From Bedellia somnulentella (taxonomy: Eukaryota > Arthropoda > Insecta > Lepidoptera > Bedelliidae), in assembly GCA_963576735.1 (NCBI GenBank), contig OY755187.1, forward strand, positions 8,618,001-8,682,000: a DNA stretch of 64,000 bases. The letters run 5' to 3'. The position numbers and the translations under genes were made by a program. The notes below the pieces were generated by a model that was not told the origin of the DNA, did not search any database, and saw only the letters and a program-made list of their open reading frames with translations. Below are positions 32,715-42,452 of this stretch, piece by piece; position 1 is the stretch's first letter, and each line of letters opens with the position of its first letter.

Positions 32715-33655
32715 TTGATGCTAAAGGTTTTCCTATTAAAACCAATAAATTGTTATACATTTTCAGCTGTATATGCTGATGGCAGCAAAGTCAGCTCAAC
32801 ATTGAAAAATACTGCTGAAGCAATATCCTTTTTTGACGACCTTTTTGACAGTGTCAATGGGTCCAAGACCATTGGCTCAACCAAACAAAAAAGTAAATTT
32901 TTAAGAACAGCGGCAACTCCAAACTCGCAACACGAGGAATTTTAGAAAAATTCAATCAAAACTTTAAAAAAAATAAGAGTAAACAAGAGTAGACAATGTA
33001 CGGTGCCTTTGGTTAATTGGGAGACAACTTTAAAAAGTTATATAAGAGTGTGGCAGTTTCTGCAGTCCAAAAATGTAAATATTATGAGGCCAAAATATTT
33101 CAACTCTGACCCAATAGAAAAAATTAGCCGTTATAACAAACCCAGACTGCCACACTTATGTAAATACTTTTAAATCTCTTTTGATTACAGGTATAATCAA
33201 ATACCATTCTGAGAATTTTAGTTGTGAGAATGTGTCTTCGAATCCAATATTAAAGGTGTCGCAAATGTTTGAAGGAACAGATACTGTTAATTCTGATAAC
33301 ATTAGTACAGCCTGTGCTGATAAAACACAACTTACTTCGCCTGAGGAAAAAAAGCTTTTAGAAAGTATTCTTGAAACTGCTGTGCGAGAAAAAATTTGCG
33401 TACATTCCAATGCATATACAGTTGGGTGGGTAATAAGGAAAATAAGAAAAAGTAGAGGAAAATGCATCGAGTGCGATAAAATTTTAACCATTGAAATTAA
33501 TAATGACACCCACATAAGGATAAAAGAAAGAAAATATTAAAAAAAAAAAATACCTACCCTTCTGTGAATGCGGTAAGAATATTTGATAATGTGATTAAAG
33601 AATCAAATTATTATTTAGAAAATTTGGCTCATCATTCGAATATAAAAAAAATTAT
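32715..33655 (+). pseudogene. P-type transposase C-terminal remnant B1
   Basis: Blocks parallel to the remnant at 2198-3174: VYADGSKVSSTLKNTAE, FFDDLFDSVNGS, KFLRTAATPNSQHEEF, then QSKNVNIMRPKYFNSDPIE, AYTVGWVIRKIRK, CIECDKIL and, in another frame, TYPSVNAVRIFDNVIKES. Several frameshifts and stops. It differs clearly in sequence from the second P-type piece that starts at 33661, so two P-type lineages are joined here. Confidence 0.7.
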
Positions 33656-33660
33656 TAAAC

Positions 33661-34355
33661 AGTAACAGGAAAACATTTGACATCCGTAGGGGAACAGGAT
33701 CCTACTTGTCGGCAAATTACGCCTATTGTTAAACTCTTAGACAATTTATTTGACAGTTTAAATTGCAATACATTAGGTGTGTTAAATGGAAAAATATTCA
33801 GGTCTGGGGTCAAAAGAAATTCTCCTGATCATAGGCTTTCGCAAGACAGCCTTAAATAAAAAAAAATGGAACATATTGAAATAAAAAAAGCTGGATCTAA
33901 TATTACTATTGGGGAAGTACAGGCCATGTGGAAACTCTTACATGATAAGTATGGTTTTGATACAATGTTCTGTAGAAGTTTTAATCAGGACCCAGTTGAA
34001 AACTTTTTTGGCAGGGTCAGGAGTTTGAGAGCACGAAATGTATCCCTAAACACGGTTGGCTTTGAGGGAGCCTTTAAATCCCTCGTATTATATAATTTTG
34101 ATTCGTCTCAAATCAAACTGCGAACAAGATGTCTGCACAATTTTGCAATCCGTAGATTTTTTGATAAATGATAGAAATGATACAGAAGAAAATGAGCAAT
34201 CAGAAGACGTCATCCTTAATGAAGAAATAATTAATATAAGTATCGAAACAATTGAAGGCACTGGGCAAAAAAGTTACGTTTGTGGTTGGGTCCCAAAAAA
34301 TGTTCAAGAATCATTAAAAATTTACCTATCTGTAGAAATTTATTTATTTGTATGA
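33661..34355 (+). pseudogene. P-type transposase remnant B2
   Basis: Matches 9771-10315 closely (GKHLTSVGEQ, LLDNLFDSLNCNT, ITIGEVQAMWKLLHDKYGFD, QDPVENFFGRVRS). The copy continues with an extra C-terminal stretch (IEGTGQKSYVCGWVPKNVQ), which copy A has lost. At its end is the 128 bp segment that is inverted in copy A. Confidence 0.75.
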
Positions 34356-34479
34356 GAACACAGCTCATGGGTTTATAAAAGAAAAATAAAATTTTAACAA
34401 AAATTGGCTATGTTACCCTTCATTAAAACAGTATAACAACAAATTACTTACAAAAAAAATACGCAAACAAAAATTTAAA

Positions 34480-35390
34480 AAAATGCTGATGATAGCGGCG
34501 CGGCAGATCCTTCTTTCCTGCCATACCGACTGGAAGATTTGCAAGCATAGTAGATGGCACAGAACCGCCGAACATTTAAGTAACACATCAAGCCACAAGT
34601 AATGCGTCAGGTTTACCGCAGAAACTGCATCACAAGAAAAAGAAACAGCAGGGAATCTTATTATTTTGCCCTCTGTGACTGTTATTAGTGGTAAGAACAT
34701 TTATATTTGGTCACGATCAAAATATAATCACAGAAACGTAGTCCACATTTTATCGGCCCGAAGCAGGATGGCAGAGATGTCATTAGACCATTGGACTGTT
34801 TTGGAAATTTTTACTTCTGATATGATAGATGAAATCCTATTCCGCACTAATGAAGAAATTTCGGTGAAAGCCAGCAAGTATAAACAGATCCACAATGAGT
34901 TTAGAATGTTTCGAATTTCTCTCACGCTGTCTTCATTTCGATGACCGCAGTACTCGTGAAGACAGGAGACAACATGATAAATTCGCTCCCATCCGAGACA
35001 TTTGGGAGGTATTTATACCAAGGTGTAGAGATCTATACAAGCCTAGCTCTTACATAACCATCGATTAACAGTTACTGGCTTTCAGACGTCGATGTTCAAA
35101 GTTGGTCGGCTTGTAACTTACCTTAGTTAGTTACAAGCCGAAACCCCAAAAAACAGTCCTTCTGCTGTTAACTATGCACGATGAACTGGTAATAGATCCT
35201 ATAACAAAAAAAGACTGAAATCATAATGTCTTACAAAAGACTAAAGGCGCTGTGGATTCATTTGATCAAATGTGTGGTCATTTGAGTTGTAATTGCAAAA
35301 CAAGACGTTGCACGGTGATTCCGTAGTAGGACGAAATTCGAAAAAAGTCACTGGCTCATAATAGTCTGACCACCTTACTAAGTAATTAAC
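34480..35390 (+). pseudogene. piggyBac transposase fragment B (N- and C-terminal pieces)
   Basis: Counterpart of 10484-11117 (ISGKNIYIWSRSKYNHRNVV; LRCLHFDDRSTREDRR; SSYITID). It also keeps a C-terminal portion after an internal deletion: TKGAVDSFDQMC with the third catalytic Asp context at about 35240-35280, then a CNCKTRRC stretch. The two middle Asp blocks are deleted. Confidence 0.75.
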
Positions 35391-35478
35391 TAATGGACAA
35401 GCTTCAAAAAACTATAAATACCAATGCAATTAGTCAACATTTTCATTCGCGGCGTCCCGGTGGAAGTTCCCACCGACG

Positions 35479-35518
35479 CACAGTGATTCGCGTAGAACAA
35501 GCTAGGTGGACAAAAGTC
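35479..35518 (+). repeat. Transib left terminal inverted repeat, RSS-like
   Basis: Heptamer CACAGTG (35479-35485), a 24 bp spacer, then ACAAAAGTC (35510-35518). The heptamer equals the V(D)J signal consensus, and the distal block matches the nonamer ACAAAAACC at seven of nine positions. Confidence 0.85.
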
Positions 35519-35742
35519 ATTGTCCAATTTCCTGGAATTGATCGTTTTATGTTGTCAAGAACAACCCTATTATCTCATTTCCAAGAATTGATTGTGCAAA
35601 GTCCCGTTATGGCTTGCTAATGAGGTGTTAAAGGGTAAGTAATGACGATTATTACTAATTTGTAATCGTCTCAGTTGCAATTTTGCCACACATTCGACAA
35701 CACCTCATGACTTGTGCAGTAAACGAATCAGTGTTTTGTGCT

Positions 35743-38080
35743 ATGGATCCTATTAGTACAGGTAAGAACATTATATTTTTTTATAAATCTTACTCCTAGG
35801 TAACTAAATCCAATAAAATTTTACGGTCTAAAGGATAGTGGGAAAAACACAAAAAAATAATTTCATTTTAAATGTTTTATAGACTGCAACTTTTTGTCTC
35901 CACATGTCTCCGGGTTAGATTTTATATATGTCGTAGATCTAAGCCTAAACTTAATATTAAACATCATTCTCCATGCTCCTTTTTTGCTCTAACATTTTTT
36001 TTTATTTTTTTTTACAGAGCAAGTGCTTAGTGTTTCGAAAATTGAATTTTTCGAAGAGTGGATCAAACACGATAAAGAAAACAGGAATTCACGCATTTTC
36101 GATTATCTTTCGGTTAAATTTGATCTCTCAAATATAACCGAAGTATCCTTGCGTGAAATCACCAAGAGCATCGCTGCTAGTGGCACGAAAATAGCCCAGA
36201 AATGGAAAAGTGCTAGTCGCATTAGGGAAAGGTTTCTCTCTATGCATAAAACATGGCTGGAAGGCACAGACTTTCATTTCAAGGTGTCTGTTAACCCTCC
36301 AGTTGCCACCACTTCTACTGAGGGTGCTCAGCGACCGGGAAGACCTCAAAAGAGCTTTGAGGAGTCATCATATAAAACAAAAAAACGACGTGTGGACGGC
36401 ATTGTTTCTGAATGGAGTGCAAAAGAGTTGGCAATTGCTGCAGAAGTAGCTAGTAGATCGGAAGGCAAGCGGAACGTTGCCCAAGCTATAAAGCGAGCGA
36501 GTGATGGAACAAGTGTTGAGCAAAATGTATCCTGCCCTAATGGAAGACTTCTCACCAATATTGAAGCGTGTGCCTATTATATGGACGCTAAGTGTACAAG
36601 TCACACGTACAAAGCTACGAGGAAGTGGGAAATGAAGGCGGGACATAAAGTGTTTCCATCATACTATAGTATATGTAAGTGTTTTTTATCCTGTTATCCC
36701 CCTTCGGAGCACATTTCTGTAACGGAAACACGCGCAGAAATTAAGCTACAATCGATTTTAGACAAAACTGCTGAGAGATTAGTAAAAACACAGGAAGAAG
36801 TTATAAGAAGTGTGCTTCCACAAAATTCGTCATTCACTTTAATAAGTAAGTGGGGCTGTGACGGTAGTTCCGGCCACAGTACCTACAAACAGAAATTTGA
36901 AGATCATGAGGCCACAGATGAGTTCTTGTTCGTATTTTGTTTCGTGCCATTACGTTTATATCATGGTGATATAATTATTTGGCAAAATCCCCACCCTTCT
37001 TCGACAATGAACTGCCGTCCTATAAAATTTATATTTTCCAAAGAAACCACCGATTTCACTGTAGCTGAAACTAATAAAGTGTTGGAAGAAGTTTCGCTCC
37101 TACTTCCAACACTATGTTCAGTTGGTGATACTCAAATTTCTGTTGAACATAATTTTATCTTTAGTATGGTAGATGGTAAGATTTGTAACGCGTTGACGGA
37201 AACACGCTCTTCTCAAACTTGTTATATATGCAAAGCAACACCAAAAATGATGAACGAGCCCTTAACGGACACTTTTAGCGTAGAACACGATTTTGGCTTT
37301 GGTTTGTCCACTTTGCATGCTTGGATTCGTAGCTTTGAGTGCTTGTTACACATTAGTTATCGCCTTGACACCAAAAAATGGCAGGCCCGAAGTGCAGATG
37401 AAAAACAAAGTGTGAAACAGCGCTCAGACAAAATCAAGTTGTTATTTAAGAAAGAAGGGTTGATAGTGGACAAACCAAAGCCAGGATACGGAAACACAAA
37501 CGATGGAAACACAGCGCGTAGATTTTTTGCTAATGCAGATAAGAGTGCAGAGATTACAGGTTTGAATGTTGAGCTCATAAGAAAATTTGATATTATCTTA
37601 AGAACCCTTGCCTCAGGCTATGATATAAATTTAGAGAAATTTGAAGAAGCTTGTCGTGAAACGCGTGAGCTGTATCTAAGTCTGTATTCGTGGTATTTCA
37701 TGCCCGTTACCGTGCATAAGATCCTTGTGCATAGTGTACAGGTAATAAAGACAGCACTTCTTCCGATTGGACAATTCTCCGAAGAAGCCCTAGAAGCGCG
37801 TAATAAAGACCTGCGCCGATTTCGCTTGCACAATACGCGAAAGACGTCTCGCATTGCCACGAATACAGACTTATTACACATGCTTTTAACTACATCCGAC
37901 CCTTTAATTAACGCCTTCAGAGATATACCCAGGAAAAAACCTGAAAAGTTAAATTCGGAAGTTTTAAAATTAGTTATCCCGCCTTCAGTGCCCATTTCGC
38001 GACCTTATGTAAATATCCCTCGTAATGAAAATGATTACATAGAGTCGGATTCTTCAGATGATGATAGTGATAGGGAATGA
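35743..38080 (+). CDS. Transib transposase (RAG1-like), two exons, about 693 aa
   Basis: A RAG1-related DDE transposase that cuts at CACAGTG-type ends. Exon 1 (35743-35761) encodes MDPIST and ends at GTAAGA. The acceptor TTTACAG puts exon 2 at 36018-38080, and the join gives Glu then QVLSVSK in frame. Features: a basic linker (about residues 110-140), the core starting KWGCDGSSGHS (first Asp about 288), CRPIKFIFSKET, FSMVDGKICNAL (second Asp about 392), a CYIC zinc-binding loop, 'STLHAWIRSFECLLHI', the signature GYGNTNDGNTARRFF, SEEALEARNKDLRRFR (Glu about 599), and an acidic tail. The three acidic residues sit in the same contexts as in RAG1. There are no stops or frameshifts; this copy may be functional (inference). 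Confidence 0.93.
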
Positions 38081-38342
38081 TTGTAACATGTATAGAATAT
38101 TATTTTTTAAGTAACTGACTTGTAAACATTTGTTTTTTATATTAGTTTTAAGTTTAGAAAAATGTTTAATGTGGGAGAATACATGATTTTTGCATTTTTT
38201 TAAATATATATATATATTATTTTTTCATTCTTTGTGTTTTTATTTACACTACCCCCCTCCCATTTACCTTAAGTCATGAAATGCAAAACAAAGTACAGAA
38301 TACGTATGATTAAGCACATATAGAGCCATTCGAGTCGAAAAA

Positions 38343-38382
38343 TAATTTTGTCCATCTAGCTTGTTCTACGCGAATCACTGTG
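38343..38382 (-). repeat. Transib right terminal inverted repeat, RSS-like
   Basis: On the reverse strand it reads CACAGTG, a 24 bp spacer, then ACAAAATTA. Within the first 37 bp it differs from the left end at one position (GGTGG versus GATGG). Confidence 0.85.
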
Positions 38383-38387
38383 CGACG

Positions 38388-39160
38388 CCGTAAAATCCGA
38401 TCTAGTAGCGAAAGGACTGCCCGTCCTCGAATGCCACAGAATGTACGCGAGCCGAGCGCGTACACCATATAACATGGTTCTTGTCGTCCTTTCTAAGGAC
38501 GGAAAAGCCATATTCGATATCAAAACGGTATGCCGCCCGTCCGGCATACGTATCGAGCCGCCTCACAAGCGGGAAGGCCCCGGTCAATGCCACCGGTGCC
38601 AATTATACGGGCACTCGGCCCGTAACTGTCGCGCTCGCCCTAGGTGTGTTAAATGCCTGGGTGACCACGCGACACCCCAATGTTCGCGGACCCGCGAGTC
38701 AGTCGACCCGCCCGCATGTGTGCTCTGCAAGAGTGTAGGGCACACAGCGAACTACAAAGGGTGCCCCAAGGCACCCAAGGCTAAGAGCCAGAGGGGTATA
38801 ACCCTCTCCTCAAAGCCCGCCCCTCGCACCGCCGCGCGCCCCGCTGCTTCTCAGCCTGCGCCCGCGGCTGAAACACCATTGGTGCCCGCCCCCGCTCCAA
38901 AGGCTCTCACTAAGAGTTTCGCTGCGGCTACTTCAAAGCCTACAGCATCACCACTACCCGCCGCCCCTAAGACGCGCCCTACCCCTGCCCCTCAGGCAAA
39001 GCCCTCCGTGGGGCCGAACACCAACCCCATTGATATGGACCGCCTTCGTAGCTTCCTTAAGAAGCTAAAAGAGGCGGACGCCAACGGCGATATGATCGCC
39101 AAACTCACCGCCTCCTGCGACTACGTGGACATCGTAGCCGCCGTAGGCAAACCGTTCTAA
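38388..39160 (+). CDS. Jockey ORF1 protein (Gag-like), C-terminal part
   Basis: A nucleic-acid-binding protein of Jockey-clade LINEs. The frame runs from the Transib junction (AVKSDLVAKGLPVLECHRMY) through a PRE_C2HC-like region and three zinc knuckles (CHRCQLYGHSARNC, CVKCLGDHATPQC, CVLCKSVGHTANYKGC), then a long Pro/Ala-rich tail and a C-terminal helical block. Thirty bases of the same frame lie to the left of Transib (35449-35478, GVPVEVPTD). The N-terminus is missing through 5' truncation. ORF2 begins 39 bases after the stop. Confidence 0.88.
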
Positions 39161-39680
39161 ACGGTTACACGTCATTAGCCCGCTTGTTTAGTAGTCTCAA
39201 TGGCTACACAAAGTAGGATAAAGCCCCATTCGTTAAACGTAGTTTTCTTCAATGCCGAAGGCAAAGTACGTTCCCACAAAGAGGAAATAGGCATGTTTCT
39301 TAGAGATCATAGTGTCGATGTCTTTCTTGTGCAGGAATCCTTTCTGAAACCTCGCACTAAGAATCCCAATATTTCAAACTATAGACTCATACGGACTGAC
39401 CGACTAGGTAGGCCTGGAGGAGGCACACTCATATATTACAAAAAGACACTACACTGTGTCGCACTCACTACACCCGCACTACAACACATGGAGGCCACGA
39501 CATGCCGTGTAAGCATGTCGGGGCATCCATCCATTGTCATTGCGTCAATTCATCAAACCGGCTCCCAAGAGGTGTTACGCACCGACTTGGAAGCCCTACT
39601 CGCGCTCGGTAGCTCGGTTATTTTGGCAGGCGATTTCAACTCCCACCATCTCAGTTGGAATTCAACCAGAATCTGTCGAA

Positions 39681-39997
39681 CATACATACATACACTCACG
39701 CCGTTAATTCCCATTGGGGTAGGCAGAGACTATCGATCGCCACTTCGTACGATCCTGGCAAACCTCTCTTGCTTCGTCTACATCCATCAATCTTTTCATA
39801 CATGCTCTTTTATTCTTCATACTTCGGACGCCTGCCTTTTTGAGCACACTTTCAATTTGGTCCAAGTGTGTCTTTCGTGGCCGTCCTCTACTAACATTAC
39901 CTTCCACATTAGCTCTATAGATACCTTTTACCAATTTCCTATCATCCATCCTCTCGATGTGCCCAAACCATCTCAACATTCCTTTTTCTATCGAATT
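39681..39997 (-). mobile_element. Antisense LINE 3' fragment inside Jockey ORF2
   Basis: A 317 bp insertion flanked by the 11 bp duplication AATCTGTCGAA (39670-39680, 39998-40008), with a CATA repeat at its 3' end. The reverse strand encodes an RT C-terminus: RWFGHIERMDDRKLVKGIYRA, RGRPRKTHLD, 'AREVCQDRTKWRSIV'. This pattern is common at the end of RTE-like and related LINE RTs. It is a 5'-truncated insertion. Confidence 0.85.
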
Positions 39998-40450
39998 AAT
40001 CTGTCGAAACGGCCGGCTATTAGAGAAATTTTCAGATGATCTCGATTTCGAGATAATTGCCCCAATGACACCCACTCACTACCCAAACAATGTACTCCAC
40101 ACCCCCGGCATCATTGATTTGGCGCTTCTGCGTAACGTAACCTTACGTTTGCGTTCCGTAGAAGTTATACACGAACTTGAGTCAGATCACCGCCCTGTAC
40201 TACTATCACTAGGCCTACCCGAACACACTCCGCCCGCCACTCGTCCCAGAATTAACTGGGCGAAATTGACGGACGGCCTAAAAACTTACACTTCACCCCA
40301 CCTCGACACAATTCCGGATGACATCTCGTCACCGGATGACGCCCGCCGAGCTGTCTGTGCCTTAACAAAGCACCTCTCGACGGTCGTACAAGACGCCACG
40401 TCGCAAGTCGTTGTCGATGACTACCATCGCCAACGACTCCCCGACGACAT

Positions 40451-40564
40451 TGTAGTGTGGTACGCACACATATTCCCTCTATATATTGTATGTTAGTTGT
40501 AAGTCTTTAGTAGTAATAAACCTATATCCAACGAGCAAACACGTGTCTTATTTCGTACATTGCA
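40451..40564 (+). repeat. 5' LTR of cargo element
   Basis: 114 bp, TGTAGTGTGG...TACATTGCA. It is followed immediately by TGGCGACCCTGCCAGGAT as the primer-binding site. Confidence 0.92.
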
Positions 40565-40680
40565 TGGCGACCCTGCCAGGATAATTTTTTACTTTCTTAC
40601 TCATATCGATAAAACTTTGTGTTAAAACATCAAGATCATCATATATATAAACCCATCATTTGTGCTATTTAGATACAACA

Positions 40681-41937
40681 ATGGTGAAAACGGTAAAGAA
40701 GGTTATACGTCGAGAAGTATCACGTATACACAATACTACGGAAAAAAAAAACAACAAAACCTATAATCTATGTGGAGTTTTAGAAAAACAAGTAGAAACC
40801 GCAAAAGAATTCACGGCGCTGAGTAGAGAGGGAAACATCCCTCTTACTTCCACCCACCGGTCTCACTTACCTGCCACTCAATTTTCTTGGATAACATCAG
40901 AAGATATAGCTAACCCTGAAACAAACTTAAGGTATGCAGTTGCGTTGCTGAAATTGCTAGGTGAAGAAGAGACTGACTATGATGATGACTTAAAATTGAC
41001 TTGTTACTTAAATCTTTTACATATTGTAGCTCCAACCATAAAAAAATCCACTAGTCATTTGCTAAAAGTGTATGGGTATGAAAACGGAGAAGTAACTATG
41101 ACTGAATATCTTTCTAGGATAGACACATCTTTAGATGTTCTCTTGGATGAAGAGATGGATTCGGTTGGTACAAATGAAGTATATGCATTGACTGGAATCC
41201 TCTTTTGCTTGATCGGCAAGCAACTTTCAACTCTTAACTATAAGAAATGGACAGAAAACCGGGCTCGATCGTTTAGCCAGTCGCTTGGTACAGTGTTAGA
41301 AGAAGATGTCAAAAGTGCACTTATTCCTAGCTCGTCAAGTTGTGCAGCTATCTATAGTATGTTTCAGCGATGTGGGAAGTGCGCAGAGAAATCTTTCTCA
41401 CAAGCAGCCATGGCTAACGCTTGTATGGCTCTGCTTCACGGTTCTGAGATGGGAAATTACAACTTAACCGCGAAATATATAATGTTAGAAAACCCCATCC
41501 TACTGTGCTGGAACGAGCTGGCAAAATACAATCCTTATTTAATAGCGGCGGCTGAAAAATACGCATCATTGGGAGAGGACGCGCCGTATTGTAAGCTGCT
41601 GTACCCACCAAGCAGCCTCATGGAGTTTAACCGTAGGTCTCTTAGGATCTACGCTACAGTAGCACGGGAGATAGCAGTCTTAGAGGGTGAGAGCTCATAA
41701 AAGAATTACGAAGGAACTAGCACAGACCCCTCGTTGAAGAACTTAGCATCTAAAGCTCTGGCTTTAGTTCAAACAGCTGGAGGAATAAATACACGCGTAA
41801 CGAATGAAATTAGGCAAATGACTTTGGCTGATACGGTAGACAATGAGGACATACGGACGGACTTAGGTTTTGGGGCTCACATCCAGACCAAGACTGAAGA
41901 TATAGAAATTGAAGAAGAGGAAAACATCGGCAAATAA
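40681..41937 (+). pseudogene. Cargo ORF of LTR element; possible RNA-virus nucleoprotein-like
   Basis: ATG 40681 (in the shared leader, context ACAACAATGG) opens a frame that stops at 41698-41700. The same frame continues without further stops to 41937, so the gene carries one in-frame nonsense codon about 80 codons from its end. The product is soluble and apparently all-helical, with a basic N-terminus and a strongly acidic C-terminus (EIEEEEN). Blocks: YALTGILFCLIGKQLS, AIYSMFQRCGKCAEKSF, KYIMLENPILLCWNELAKY, AAAEKYASLGEDAPYCKLLY. It shows no zinc knuckle or Gag signature. Overall style recalls nucleoproteins of negative-strand RNA viruses, which would make it a captured viral gene. That is a weak impression; a divergent Gag or a host gene remain possible. 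Confidence 0.4.
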
Positions 41938-41940
41938 TAG

Positions 41941-42338
41941 GTTGTGACCGTTAAAATAAATGCCTCATTTAAGATTTTTTACTATAAATAAATATTCTTT
42001 GTGACAGCTATTTTTAAATATATAATGTGAATATAAGAAAGAATATAATACTGTTAAAAGTAAATAATAAAGTGAAAAAAAAAGTTAATCAATATTGTGA
42101 AAGTGAAAGATATGAAAATTATATATTACTGTACAGTACTGTGACAAGAGTCTTAAAGACATCCTAAATATGATAATTTTACTTGATAGCGATTACGCAG
42201 CAAATCGTTTGGCCAACGATTTGTTTCAATATTTCCCGGATTTGACAATTAGATTTTAATTATATTATAGTTTTAAGTTTAATACATAGAAAAATATAAA
42301 ATAATAACTTTTATATTTTTGTTTTCAAAGGGGGGAGG
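41941..42338 (+). other. 3' noncoding part and polypurine tract of cargo element
   Basis: Has two AATAAA-like motifs at about 41955-41995, just after the ORF, as if the cargo brought its own 3' end. From 42024 it becomes the family's 3' module, nearly identical to 510-824, ending in the purine tract. Confidence 0.7.
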
Positions 42339-42452
42339 TGTAGTGTGGTACGCACACATATTCCCTCTATATATTGTATGTTAGTTGTAAGTCTTTAGTA
42401 GTATTAAACCTATATCCAACGAGCAAACACGTGTCTTATTTCGTACATTGCA
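42339..42452 (+). repeat. 3' LTR of cargo element
   Basis: 114 bp, with one base different from the 5' LTR. It is followed by the ACAT duplication and the resumed Jockey frame (KELVTAKNRATRAY). Confidence 0.92.

Larger units (their letters stand above)
35479..38382 (+). mobile_element. Transib DNA transposon, apparently complete
   Basis: A 2,904 bp element with inverted termini beginning CACAGTGATTCGCGTAG; the first 37 bp match at 36 positions. It is flanked by the 5 bp duplication CGACG (35474-35478, 38383-38387), which fits the CGNCG target consensus known for Transib. It encodes one spliced transposase with no visible lesion. It inserted into Jockey ORF1. Confidence 0.95.
40451..42452 (+). 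mobile_element. Complete 2.0 kb non-autonomous LTR element with cargo ORF
   Basis: Two 114 bp LTRs (40451-40564, 42339-42452; one difference, TAATAAAC versus TATTAAAC) are flanked by a 4 bp duplication ACAT. The primer-binding site follows the 5' LTR and the purine tract AAAGGGGGGAGG precedes the 3' LTR. There is no protease, RT or integrase. The interior holds a single broken ORF of about 425 codons. Leader and 3' module match the left-edge copy, while the ORF does not. It must be mobilised in trans (inference). Confidence 0.93.

Noticed and set aside
36128..37995. Reverse-strand frames within the Transib transposase
   Set aside because: Shadows of the intact, motif-rich forward frame.
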